The notes beneath the pieces are model-generated. The model searched no databases. It worked only from the letters and a program-made list of their open reading frames with translations, and had not been told where the DNA came from. 5,281 bases of DNA from Desulfobulbaceae bacterium (GTDB lineage Bacteria > Desulfobacterota > Desulfobulbia > Desulfobulbales > Desulfobulbaceae). The stretch spans positions 1-5,281 of the forward strand of contig DRLX01000007.1 of the NCBI GenBank assembly GCA_011322715.1, written 5' to 3'. The position numbers and the translations under genes were made by a program. This document shows positions 1 through 5,281 of the stretch, one piece after another. Numbering within the stretch: the stretch's first letter is position 1; each line of letters begins with the position of its first letter.

Positions 1-351
1 CACAATCATATCCACATCTTCCCGAATGGCATGTTTGAGCAGTTTCTGAGCAGGTTTACCGACGCTAATGATCAGTTTCATTCGCTCTTTCGGGAAATCA
101 TTTTTTTTCAGTAATTCGTCAAGGGCAGCGGCACGCTGTTTTTTTATCTCCTCAACATAATGAGAGCCGTCAACTTCATAGCCGAATGCGGTAATAGTTT
201 CCACTGCATCCACATCCCGCTGATTGATGACACTGATAAAAATAAGCTTTTCAACATTCAGCGATGTTGCCAGCATAACCGCATAATCAACAATTCCCTG
301 GGAATAGGGGGAAAAGGCCAGCGGCACCATAATCTTTTCTATTTTTTCCAT
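1..351 (-). CDS. Universal stress protein (UspA family), N-terminal part, cut by window edge
   Basis: The reverse strand is open from the ATG at 351 to the left edge, giving 117 residues without a stop. The protein begins MEKIEKIMVPLAFSPYSQGI, the usual first beta strand and helix of a UspA fold (hydrophobic IMVPLAFS, then a helix carrying DYAVMLATSL). A second strand follows (EKLIFISVI), then a long charged helix (about residues 64-90), and the strand KLIISVG leading to a helix and DVDMIV. The ATP-binding glycine-rich loop of the family normally comes just after this point, so it cannot be checked here. The start is well supported: an AGGGGG ribosome-binding site lies 5 bases upstream and overlaps the stop codon of the TRAP permease gene, leaving only 9 bases between the genes. 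This implies co-translation. Usp proteins are cytoplasmic. The Halomonas Usp TeaD regulates a TRAP transporter, so a similar role is a reasonable inference. Family assignment is firm; function is inferred. Confidence 0.88.
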   Translation of the reverse strand, partial: MEKIEKIMVPLAFSPYSQGIVDYAVMLATSLNVEKLIFISVINQRDVDAVETITAFGYEVDGSHYVEEIKKQRAAALDELLKKNDFPKERMKLIISVGKPAQKLLKHAIREDVDMIV

Positions 352-360
352 TGTGACCCC

Positions 361-2442
361 CTAAGATAATTGAGCTGCAAGAGGCTTTGCTGCTTCCGGG
401 CCCCGCATTTTCTGCAGGAGGAAGAGTATGCCGAAGATGGCAAGGCCGATGAGGTAGCACCAGTAACGCTGATCATAAGGCAACCCTACCCATTGGGCAA
501 TACGTTGGGGTTGCATCAGGATAAAGGTGACGGAGAGGAAGATAGGCACTTCCCAGAATTTGTTTTTGGCCACAAACCAGCCCTGGGTTGCCGAGGCAAA
601 GGCGAAATTGCCCAGACAGGTCATCACAAAGATCAAAATTCCCTGGCTCCAGGAGTTGATATTGTGCAAAATGAGATCAGAGTTAAAAATAAACATAAAC
701 GGCAGGATGGCCGTCCGGATATCATACATAAATCCCTGCAGACCGGTGGCAATGGGCGGTGACTTGGCAATAGCGGCGGCGGCATAGGCTGCCAGTCCGA
801 CCGGCGGGGTGTCATCAGCCAGGATGCCGAAGTAAAAGCAGAAGAGATGGGCCGACATCAGCGGCACGATAAAGCCCTGGGCACCGCCGATGGTAACGAT
901 GGCCGGGGCAGTGAGCGCTGCCATGACGATGTAGGTCGCTGTTGTCGGTAATCCCATACCGATAATCAGGCTGGCCATGGCCGTGATGACCAGCATGAGA
1001 AAGACATTACCCATGGACAGAACATCGATGATTTCCGAGACCAGGTTGCCGAGGCCAAGGGCAACAACGCCGACGATGATGCCGGCGGCAGCGGTGGCAA
1101 GGGCAACTGCGATCATATTGAGCGCTCCTGACACCAGGGAGGCGACAATGAGTTTGATGGATTTTTTAAAGGCATCACCAAGGGATTTTCCGGCTTTATA
1201 GGCCCTGACCGGCTCTTGAAAGAGCATGATAATGCCAAGGACACAGATGGCGTTAAAGGCGGCCAGCTCCGGAGAGTGGCGAACCACAATCAGTTCATAA
1301 AGAAGCATGCCGAGTGGAATAAGAAAATGCAGGCCGCTGAGCAGGGTCTTGAAAAAAAGCGGAAGTTCTTTTTTCGGTAGCCCTTTGATGCCGAGTTTTG
1401 AGGCCTCGATATGAGAGATATAAAAAAGAGCGGCATAGGAGGCAAAGGCTGGAATGGCTGCGGCCTTGACAACTTCGATATACGGGACATTGACGTATTC
1501 GGCGATGATAAAGGCGGCCGCGCCCATGATCGGCGGCGCCAACTGGCCGTCCGTTGAAGCAGCCACCTCAACGGCAGCGGCCTTTGTTGCCGGGTAGCCG
1601 ACTTTTTTCATCATGGGAATGGTAAAAGTACCGGTGGTGACGATATTGGCAATACTGGAGCCGGAGATCATGCCGGTCAGTCCGGAACCGACAATGGCTG
1701 CCTTGGCCGGTCCGCCCTTATATCTACCTAACAGGCTTAAGGCAAGCTGGATAAAATAATGACCGGCCCCGGCCTTGTCAAGCATGGCGCCAAAGAGGAC
1801 AAAGAGAAAGACAATGGTTGCGGAGACATCAAGCGGTATACCGTAAATACCCTCGGTGGACATGGTCATCTGGCCGACGAACCGATTGAGCGAAGTACCC
1901 TTGAAGGCTATAAGATCGGGCATGTACGGCCCTAAAAAACAGTAGGCGATAAAAAAACCGGCGATAATCGGCAGGGCCGGTCCGATGGTACGGCGGGCGG
2001 CTTCCATCAGGAGGACGGTAAGGGTCATCCCAAAGACAATATCGGCCATTATGGGTGAACCCTGACGTGCATTGATATCATTGAGAAAGATAACAAGGTA
2101 CAACGCTGAAAAACCTGCCAGCGCCGCCACCAGCATGTCAAGCAGGGGTATTTTTTTATGACGGGAAAAGTATTTAATTCCAAAGACCGGTTTTTTAAAT
2201 AATGGATAATTCAGATAAACCAGGACCAAGGCAAAGGCCAGATGGATGGCCCGGATGTAGGTGGTTTCCAGGACTATGAACCTGGGCAGGGCCAGCTGAA
2301 ACAGAGACCAGGAAACCGCAATGGTCGGAATGATATATTTCTGCCAACCCTCGGGGCGGCGACCTATGCCTTCCTCTTCCTCCGCCATTTTTTTGGCCAG
2401 GTCCATTCCCTCATCTTCAAACTGTACGTCGATCTTGCTCAT
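361..2442 (-). CDS. TRAP transporter fused permease, 4TM/12TM (DctQM-type, TAXI family)
   Basis: This 693-residue inner-membrane protein has the length and pattern of fused TRAP permeases, in which the small DctQ-like and large DctM-like subunits form one chain. It starts with about 33 charged cytoplasmic residues. Hydrophobic segments then run from about 36 almost to the end, the first four or so being the Q-like part. The M-like domain carries the two pseudo-symmetric signature regions: GSGLTGMISGSSIAN (252-266) with STDGQLAPPIMGAAA (296-310), and GMGLPTTATY (495-504) with ADDTPPVGLAAYAAA (542-556). Family knowledge: such permeases drive uptake with an ion gradient, usually sodium, and depend on a periplasmic TAXI binding protein; that partner is encoded upstream on the same strand (3397-4374). 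The last 120 or so residues add further helices, as is usual in TAXI fusions. The start at 2442 has an AAGGA sequence about 10 bases upstream. The gene seems intact. The substrate cannot be read from the sequence. Confidence 0.96.
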   Translation of the reverse strand: MSKIDVQFEDEGMDLAKKMAEEEEGIGRRPEGWQKYIIPTIAVSWSLFQLALPRFIVLETTYIRAIHLAFALVLVYLNYPLFKKPVFGIKYFSRHKKIPLLDMLVAALAGFSALYLVIFLNDINARQGSPIMADIVFGMTLTVLLMEAARRTIGPALPIIAGFFIAYCFLGPYMPDLIAFKGTSLNRFVGQMTMSTEGIYGIPLDVSATIVFLFVLFGAMLDKAGAGHYFIQLALSLLGRYKGGPAKAAIVGSGLTGMISGSSIANIVTTGTFTIPMMKKVGYPATKAAAVEVAASTDGQLAPPIMGAAAFIIAEYVNVPYIEVVKAAAIPAFASYAALFYISHIEASKLGIKGLPKKELPLFFKTLLSGLHFLIPLGMLLYELIVVRHSPELAAFNAICVLGIIMLFQEPVRAYKAGKSLGDAFKKSIKLIVASLVSGALNMIAVALATAAAGIIVGVVALGLGNLVSEIIDVLSMGNVFLMLVITAMASLIIGMGLPTTATYIVMAALTAPAIVTIGGAQGFIVPLMSAHLFCFYFGILADDTPPVGLAAYAAAAIAKSPPIATGLQGFMYDIRTAILPFMFIFNSDLILHNINSWSQGILIFVMTCLGNFAFASATQGWFVAKNKFWEVPIFLSVTFILMQPQRIAQWVGLPYDQRYWCYLIGLAIFGILFLLQKMRGPEAAKPLAAQLS

Positions 2443-2529
2443 GGTTTTCTCATCCTTGAATCTTTGGAAAAATTTCTCGTTTACGGCATGGTGTATATCT
2501 TTTCAATTCGATTTCACCGGACGGGATCG

Positions 2530-3093
2530 CTATTTTTCGGCAATGTTTCGAACCGCCAGGGCACGATAGCCTTTGTTATGGACCTTGCGGTCGGTATAAA
2601 AAGTACCCCGTCTGAAATTAAACACATAGGCTGAAATCCCCTCCTGGTTACTGCTCCAGACAAAACCGCAACTCATATGTATCCGGGGAACAATATGGAG
2701 CTGTTGCCCACAATCAGCTTCATAACCACGATAGTCGGGGTCCTTCACATAGAGGGATTGCAGTTCTTGAAGAGTCGGCAGACGCCAATTTTGATATTGT
2801 ATGGGTAACGAATAGGGGAAAGTGAATCGGACCCATTTGTCCGCCTGTTTCCAGGTTATATTCCCCTGATTGTCTGTGGAGGCCCACATAAGGCCAAGCT
2901 GATGGTCGGTAATGGTTCCGTTGCCGTTGTCGGTAAATCTTTCACCGGCTAAGGCGGATTGTTGAACAACAAGGAGGGGGATGAGCAGCAGGATAAGAAA
3001 AAAAACTACCTGATTACCACTAAAGTTCAGTTTTAATGAAATCAGGGATACCATCGCTTTCATTAAAAAATAAATTGACCTGAAATCAGTCAT
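2530..3093 (-). CDS. Secreted DUF1566 (Lcl C-terminal-like) domain protein
   Basis: A small exported protein of about 187 residues with one DUF1566-type domain (PF07603-like). Numbering from a GTG at 3099: an N-terminal hydrophobic stretch (31-45) ends in SALA before Gly52, a good signal peptidase I site. The domain follows at once: RFTDNGNGTITDHQLGLMW (54-72), the hallmark opening, then a Trp-rich section, NWRLPTLQELQSLY (104-117), FVWSSNQEG (146-154) and the closing GYRALAVRN (177-185). Cys130 and Cys144 could form a disulfide outside the cytoplasm. No biochemical role is established for the domain; it resembles other sugar- or protein-binding secreted folds only in general terms. The start is uncertain: GTG 3099, ATG 3093, ATG 3063 and ATG 3054 are all in frame and none has a good ribosome-binding site. 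I chose 3093 because the small upstream ORF stops 8 bases before it, suggesting translational coupling. The gene sits unusually between the TRAP binding protein and permease genes. Confidence 0.85.
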   Translation of the reverse strand: MTDFRSIYFLMKAMVSLISLKLNFSGNQVVFFLILLLIPLLVVQQSALAGERFTDNGNGTITDHQLGLMWASTDNQGNITWKQADKWVRFTFPYSLPIQYQNWRLPTLQELQSLYVKDPDYRGYEADCGQQLHIVPRIHMSCGFVWSSNQEGISAYVFNFRRGTFYTDRKVHNKGYRALAVRNIAEK

Positions 3094-3101
3094 AAGCACT
3101 G

Positions 3102-3191
3102 CTAAATGCGATTTGAGATTATTGCTGTAGCGATGTTATCCCTCGTTGCTGAGGAATGGTGGTAATCAAAAAAAACTATGTAGAGTCTCAT
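3102..3191 (-). CDS. Candidate 29-residue small protein or leader peptide upstream of the DUF1566 gene
   Basis: The reverse strand has an ATG at 3191 followed by 29 codons and a TAG at 3102-3104. The peptide begins MRLYIVFFDYHHSSATRDNI and ends with a short AT-AII-SNRI tail. What supports it is the ribosome-binding site GGGAGG (3200-3205), 8 bases before the ATG and far better than anything in front of the DUF1566 gene. The stop codon lies 2 bases before the GTG and 8 bases before the ATG that could start that gene, a geometry typical of translational coupling. There is no signal peptide, membrane segment or run of a single amino acid of the kind seen in classical attenuator leaders. I do not recognise a family. 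It may be a true small protein, a coupling leader, or chance; the ribosome-binding site and spacing favour translation. Confidence 0.45.
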   Translation of the reverse strand: MRLYIVFFDYHHSSATRDNIATAIISNRI

Positions 3192-3199
3192 TGGTCCGT

Positions 3200-3205
3200 C
3201 CTCCC
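3200..3205 (-). promoter_or_regulatory. Strong ribosome-binding site of the small ORF
   Basis: GGGAGG on the reverse strand, 8 bases before the ATG at 3191. It is the only strong Shine-Dalgarno sequence between the TRAP binding protein gene and the DUF1566 gene, and so is the main support for the small ORF and for coupled translation of the gene after it. Confidence 0.5.
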
Positions 3206-3233
3206 AGGGGCAAAAAAGCAGGGTATAGATTTC

Positions 3234-3252
3234 TTTACATTTTTTTTTACAT
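3234..3252. repeat. Short direct repeat TTTACAT, two copies 12 bases apart
   Basis: TTTACAT occurs at 3234-3240 and again at 3246-3252, separated by five T (on the reverse strand, ATGTAAA twice with A5 between). The centre-to-centre distance is 12 bases, close to one helical turn. It lies about 45-60 bases upstream of the small ORF start, just beyond the terminator-like hairpin. It could be a tandem regulator-binding site for a promoter serving the DUF1566, permease and usp genes. The A/T-rich setting makes chance a real alternative. Confidence 0.4.
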
Positions 3253-3294
3253 CATATAGAGACGTTGACTTCCTCTCTGAAAAAAATTAACTCG

Positions 3295-3355
3295 AAAAAA
3301 TCTCTTTTCCTTGCTGTTCATCACGAGCAGTGATGAACAGCAAGGAAAAGAGATT
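3295..3355 (-). terminator. Rho-independent terminator with a perfect 26-bp stem, downstream of the TAXI binding protein gene
   Basis: Bases 3299-3324 and 3330-3355 are perfect inverted repeats, giving a 26-bp stem with a five-base loop (GAGCA on the plus strand). Read on the reverse strand, the stem runs into six T (3295-3300), two of them paired, then CGAG, so it is oriented to end transcripts of the binding protein gene. In the plus direction the stem is followed by TTCGGCG with no T-run, so it should work one way only. The stem is much longer than the usual intrinsic terminator. It probably lets the abundant binding protein be made in excess, with only read-through, or a separate promoter, serving the genes beyond it. 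Confidence 0.8.
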
Positions 3356-3384
3356 CGGCGATGACTGGTCGGGCCATCGCCGAA
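3354..3384 (-). terminator. Second hairpin between the TAXI binding protein stop codon and the main terminator
   Basis: TTCGGCGATG (3354-3363) pairs perfectly with CATCGCCGAA (3375-3384) around an 11-base loop. On the reverse strand it begins 12 bases after the TAA of the binding protein gene and shares two bases with the foot of the 26-bp stem that follows. It has no good T-run of its own, being followed by TCTCTTTTCC, so it is more likely a 3'-end mRNA-stabilising hairpin or a terminator helper than an independent terminator. Confidence 0.6.
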
Positions 3385-3396
3385 AAATGGGCAACC

Positions 3397-4374
3397 TTAT
3401 TTCATCAGGCCGACTTCCTTGTAATATTTCAAGGCGCCGGGATGAATGGGTGCGGAAAGTCCTTCCAGCATTTTCTGTTTGGTCAGGGTTCCGTAAGCCG
3501 GATGCAGTTTCTTAAATGCTTCAAAGTTGTCGAAAACCTCTTTGGTAATAGCATAAACGACTGCATCGGGTACCTTAGCCGAGGTGATCAAAGTGGCCTT
3601 TACGCCGAATGTCTGGACGTCCTTGTCATTTTTGGCGCCGGGATACAGTTTGATCGGAATAATGGCCTTGGCGTAGTAAGGGTACTTGGCCAGCAGTTTG
3701 TCAATGCCGGGGCCTGCAACATCGGCAATGCGAACCTTACGGGCGCCGGAAGTTGCCTCTTTGATTGCTCCGGAGGGATGTCCGACGGTGTAGAAGAAGG
3801 CATCAATCCGTCCGTCCTGCAGCAGACTGGCGGCTTCGGAGGCTTTGATGGATTCGGCCTGGATGTCTTTGTTGATATCAATACCCACGGCTTCAAGAGC
3901 ATCTATAGCATTCTGACGCTGACCGGAACCGGGATTTCCGATATTGACTTTTTTTCCTTTTAAATCCTGGATTGCTTTGACGCCTGAATCTACTGCGGCG
4001 ACCAGGGTAACGGATTCCGGATGAATGGAGAAAACAGCACGCAGATCTTTCTGCGATCCTTTGTCTTTCCATTCGGCCAGACCGTGAACCGCCTGATACT
4101 GGCGATCGGACTGGGCAATACCGAATTCAAGGTCGCCGTTCATAACCGCATTGATATTGAACACCGAACCACCGGTAGATTCCACCGTTGCCCGAATGCC
4201 GTACTCCTTTTTCTTTTTATTCACCATCTTGGCGATAGCGCCGCCGGTCGGATAGTACACACCGGTAATACCACCGGTACCAATGGTGACAAACTGTGTT
4301 TTGGCCTGGGCCGGACTGAAGTTCATCATCATGGCCGCCGCGAGGGCAATACCAAAAAAAATTCCCTTTTTCAT
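3397..4374 (-). CDS. TAXI-family TRAP transporter periplasmic solute-binding protein
   Basis: A 325-residue exported protein with the length and motifs of the TAXI branch of TRAP binding proteins. It opens with a standard signal peptide: MKK, a hydrophobic core, and AQA before Lys25 as a signal peptidase I site. The mature protein begins with the TAXI hallmark IGTGGITGVYYPTGGAIA (about 31-48). ESTGGSVFNINAVMNGDLEFGIAQSD follows in two parts, then DLKGKKVNIGNPGSGQ (strand plus ligand-binding loop) and DGRIDAFFYTVGHPSGAI. The family captures organic anions in the periplasm and delivers them to a TRAP permease; a Thermus member binds glutamate or glutamine, but the ligand here cannot be deduced. 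An in-frame ATG at 4404 exists, but ATG 4374 is preferred because AGGAGG lies 7 bases upstream and the signal peptide then begins correctly. The partner permease is at 361-2442. A good promoter lies upstream and a strong terminator downstream, consistent with high expression. Confidence 0.96.
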   Translation of the reverse strand: MKKGIFFGIALAAAMMMNFSPAQAKTQFVTIGTGGITGVYYPTGGAIAKMVNKKKKEYGIRATVESTGGSVFNINAVMNGDLEFGIAQSDRQYQAVHGLAEWKDKGSQKDLRAVFSIHPESVTLVAAVDSGVKAIQDLKGKKVNIGNPGSGQRQNAIDALEAVGIDINKDIQAESIKASEAASLLQDGRIDAFFYTVGHPSGAIKEATSGARKVRIADVAGPGIDKLLAKYPYYAKAIIPIKLYPGAKNDKDVQTFGVKATLITSAKVPDAVVYAITKEVFDNFEAFKKLHPAYGTLTKQKMLEGLSAPIHPGALKYYKEVGLMK

Positions 4375-4381
4375 ACAACTA

Positions 4382-4387
4382 CCTCCT
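4382..4387 (-). promoter_or_regulatory. Ribosome-binding site that decides the TAXI binding protein start
   Basis: AGGAGG on the reverse strand (within AGAGGAGGT, 4381-4389), 7 bases before ATG 4374. It rules against the longer in-frame start at 4404, whose coding sequence would run through this site and put ten extra residues before the signal peptide. Confidence 0.85.
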
Positions 4388-4438
4388 CTGTGAACGTTAA
4401 TCAATCAGTGGGTCCTGCATTGTCGAAAATGACACTAA

Positions 4439-4467
4439 TTTATAGACAACTCCACGTAAGTTGACAA
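4439..4467 (-). promoter_or_regulatory. Sigma-70-type promoter for the TAXI binding protein gene
   Basis: On the reverse strand TTGTCA (4462-4467) and TATAAA (4439-4444) each match the consensus at five of six positions and are exactly 17 bases apart. Transcription would start near 4432, giving a leader of about 58 bases before ATG 4374. The spacer holds an imperfect dyad (CAACT, seven bases, AGTTG), and TGTC-N6-GACA (4421-4434) covers the predicted start site. Either could be an operator, but the arms are short. Confidence 0.65.
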
Positions 4468-4482
4468 GTAATTATTCCTGCA

Positions 4483-4495
4483 TTTGTTCAACAAA
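4483..4495. promoter_or_regulatory. 13-bp palindrome in the divergent intergenic region
   Basis: TTTGTT-C-AACAAA is a perfect odd palindrome with 6-base arms. It is centred 22 bases upstream of the -35 box of the binding protein promoter and about 140 bases before the ferredoxin-type gene. The position suits an activator or shared regulator of both divergent units. No transcription factor family is identified from the bases alone. Confidence 0.35.
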
Positions 4496-4594
4496 GAGAG
4501 AAAAAAATTCCGGTTTTTCTTGCTTTTTTTAGGTGTTGAATGTAATCCGGGAAATAGAGAACAATTGCTGTACGGATGATTATACTCATGTGCC

Positions 4595-4603
4595 TGATAT
4601 TCT
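4595..4603 (+). promoter_or_regulatory. Possible extended -10 element for the ferredoxin-oxidoreductase operon
   Basis: TGATATTCT has the TGn extension followed by TATTCT, with initiation expected near 4610, about 20 bases before ATG 4631. No good -35 box is seen 16-18 bases upstream. A second TATACT at 4581-4586 also lacks a -35 partner. The true promoter of this operon is therefore uncertain. Confidence 0.25.
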
Positions 4604-4630
4604 AACATTTGCCGCTATTCGAGGAACACA

Positions 4631-4921
4631 ATGGCTGAAAAGAGCGCCGCAAAAAAACAATCCTGTGCACAAAAAAGCAGGAAAGCAACAACGAAGAAAA
4701 AGAAACAGTATGATGTTTCTTTTTATCATGACTGGTGTAAAGCCTGTGGCATCTGTATGGCATTTTGCCCGCAGAAAATTATCCAGGCTGACAAAAACGG
4801 CAAACCGGCCATATCGGAGATGGAAAAATGCGTCGGTTGTCGCTTCTGTGAGATCCATTGCCCTGATTTTGCAATAACCGTCTCTGAGCGCAAACGTAAC
4901 AGGAGGCAGAATGATGTCTGA
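4631..4921 (+). CDS. korD: Two-[4Fe-4S] ferredoxin-type subunit of 2-oxoacid:ferredoxin oxidoreductase (delta/KorD type)
   Basis: A 96-residue cytoplasmic iron-sulfur protein. Two complete CxxCxxCxxxCP motifs are visible: Cys36, 39, 42, 46 and Cys67, 70, 73, 77, each followed by proline, so two [4Fe-4S] clusters are expected. The core spacing and the pattern W-C-x-x-C-G-I-C then K-C-V-G-C-x-x-C-E match the delta subunit of 2-oxoglutarate or related 2-oxoacid:ferredoxin oxidoreductases. It would carry electrons from the thiamine diphosphate centre in the beta subunit towards external ferredoxin. About 26 residues rich in Lys, Ala and Ser precede the cluster domain. The start has GAGGA 5 bases upstream. 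The gene overlaps the alpha subunit gene by 8 bases, strong support for belonging to the same complex. The symbol rests on this context; the substrate could be another 2-oxoacid. Confidence 0.88.
   Translation: MAEKSAAKKQSCAQKSRKATTKKKKQYDVSFYHDWCKACGICMAFCPQKIIQADKNGKPAISEMEKCVGCRFCEIHCPDFAITVSERKRNRRQNDV
4901..4906 (+). promoter_or_regulatory. Ribosome-binding site of the oxidoreductase alpha subunit, inside the ferredoxin gene
   Basis: AGGAGG lies within the last codons of the ferredoxin-type gene. Two consecutive ATG codons follow, at 4911 (4 bases away) and 4914 (7 bases away). The usual spacing favours 4914, which overlaps the upstream stop by 8 bases. Confidence 0.75.
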
Positions 4922-5281
4922 GCCGACGAAACAACGCCACCTTCTACAGGGCAATGAAGCCATTGTTGAAGGCGCACTCACCGCAGGCTGCCGCTTTTTT
5001 GCCGGCTATCCCATTACCCCAGCCTCTGAAATAGCTGAACAGCTCTCCATCAAGCTTCCGGCTGTGGACGGTACATTTATTCAGATGGAAGACGAGATTG
5101 CAAGCATTGGAGCTATTATCGGCGCTTCACTTGCAGGCGTCAAATCAATGACGGCCACTTCCGGCCCCGGTTTTTCCCTGATGCAGGAAAACCTCGGTTT
5201 TGCCTGTGTTGCCGAAGTTCCCTGCGTTATTGTCAATGTTATGCGCGGCGGTCCTTCCACGGGGCTGCCGACCAGCCCTGC
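4914..5281 (+). CDS. korA: 2-oxoacid:ferredoxin oxidoreductase alpha subunit (KorA type), N-terminal part, cut by window edge
   Basis: The open frame gives 122 residues before the right edge. It has the signatures of the pyrimidine-binding domain of the alpha subunit: GNEAIVEGALTAGCRFFAGY (13-32) running into PITPASE (33-39), QMEDEIASIGAIIGAS (57-72), TSGPGFSLMQENLGFA (82-97) and MRGGPSTGLPT (110-120). The last two are characteristic of the 2-oxoglutarate and related KorA-type enzymes. With a thiamine-diphosphate-binding beta subunit, expected just past the edge, it would convert a 2-oxoacid and CoA to acyl-CoA and CO2 while reducing ferredoxin. This chain starts directly at the alpha domain, so if a gamma domain exists it is encoded separately, consistent with a multi-subunit enzyme with its own delta subunit. 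ATG 4911 is an alternative start. Family assignment is firm; 2-oxoglutarate rather than another 2-oxoacid is the likeliest substrate but not proven. Confidence 0.92.
   Translation, partial: MSEPTKQRHLLQGNEAIVEGALTAGCRFFAGYPITPASEIAEQLSIKLPAVDGTFIQMEDEIASIGAIIGASLAGVKSMTATSGPGFSLMQENLGFACVAEVPCVIVNVMRGGPSTGLPTSP

Noticed and set aside
2242..2634. 130-codon open frame on the plus strand spanning the permease and DUF1566 genes
   Set aside because: It crosses the boundary of two well supported reverse-strand genes, lacks a ribosome-binding site and resembles no family.
3141..3154. Small hairpin CCTC-N6-GAGG inside the small ORF
   Set aside because: A 4-bp stem is too short to support an attenuator or riboswitch, and no alternative pairing with the downstream start region was seen.
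3255..3290. Promoter with -10 TATATG for the small ORF on the reverse strand
   Set aside because: The best -35 match at 17-18 bases is only about four of six, and the -10 is also four of six, in A/T-rich DNA where such matches are common.
3299..3355. Inverted repeat as an insertion-sequence end or CRISPR unit
   Set aside because: There is a single palindrome with a 5-base loop, no transposase, no target duplication and no repeat-spacer series; the reverse-strand T-run fits a terminator better.
3397..4404. Longer start at 4404 for the TAXI binding protein
   Set aside because: It would add ten residues before a perfect signal peptide and would translate through the AGGAGG that serves ATG 4374.
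4021..4464. 147-codon open frame on the plus strand
   Set aside because: It lies antisense to the 5' half of the clearly coding TAXI binding protein gene and its promoter, and shows no recognisable domain.
4586..4981. 131-codon open frame on the minus strand
   Set aside because: It is antisense to the ferredoxin-type gene with its two intact cluster motifs and extends into the oxidoreductase alpha gene; its Cys-rich look is not a known motif.

Overview
The window reads as part of a bacterial chromosome with tightly packed genes and moderate base composition. A TAXI-type TRAP transporter next to genes of a 2-oxoacid:ferredoxin oxidoreductase suggests an anaerobic or facultative Gram-negative, possibly a Desulfobacterota-like (sulfate- or sulfur-metabolising) lineage. 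That placement is inferred from gene content only; there is no rRNA or phylogenetic marker here.

Two transcription units diverge from a 256-bp intergenic region (4375-4630). Leftward, on the minus strand, lie in order: a secreted TAXI-family substrate-binding protein (3397-4374); two tandem hairpins, the second a perfect 26-bp stem followed by a T-run (3299-3384); an apparently unannotated 29-codon ORF with a strong ribosome-binding site (3102-3191); a signal-peptide-bearing DUF1566 protein (2530-about 3093); a fused 4TM/12TM TRAP permease (361-2442); and the N-terminal 117 residues of a universal stress protein (1-351), cut by the window edge. Rightward, on the plus strand, lie a two-[4Fe-4S] ferredoxin-type subunit (4631-4921) and the start of the alpha subunit of a KorA-type 2-oxoacid:ferredoxin oxidoreductase (4914 onward). 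These two overlap and continue past the right edge.

The binding protein probably captures an organic anion in the periplasm and hands it to the fused permease, which imports it with an ion gradient. The adjacent Usp may modulate the transporter, as TeaD does for the TeaABC TRAP system. The divergent enzyme would oxidise a 2-oxoacid, probably 2-oxoglutarate, to an acyl-CoA and reduce ferredoxin. It is tempting, but unproven, that the transported substrate feeds this enzyme or related anaerobic carbon metabolism.

The least explained part is the stretch between the binding protein and the permease. In this stretch the terminator-like hairpins, a short direct repeat, the small ORF and the DUF1566 gene separate two genes that usually work as a pair.
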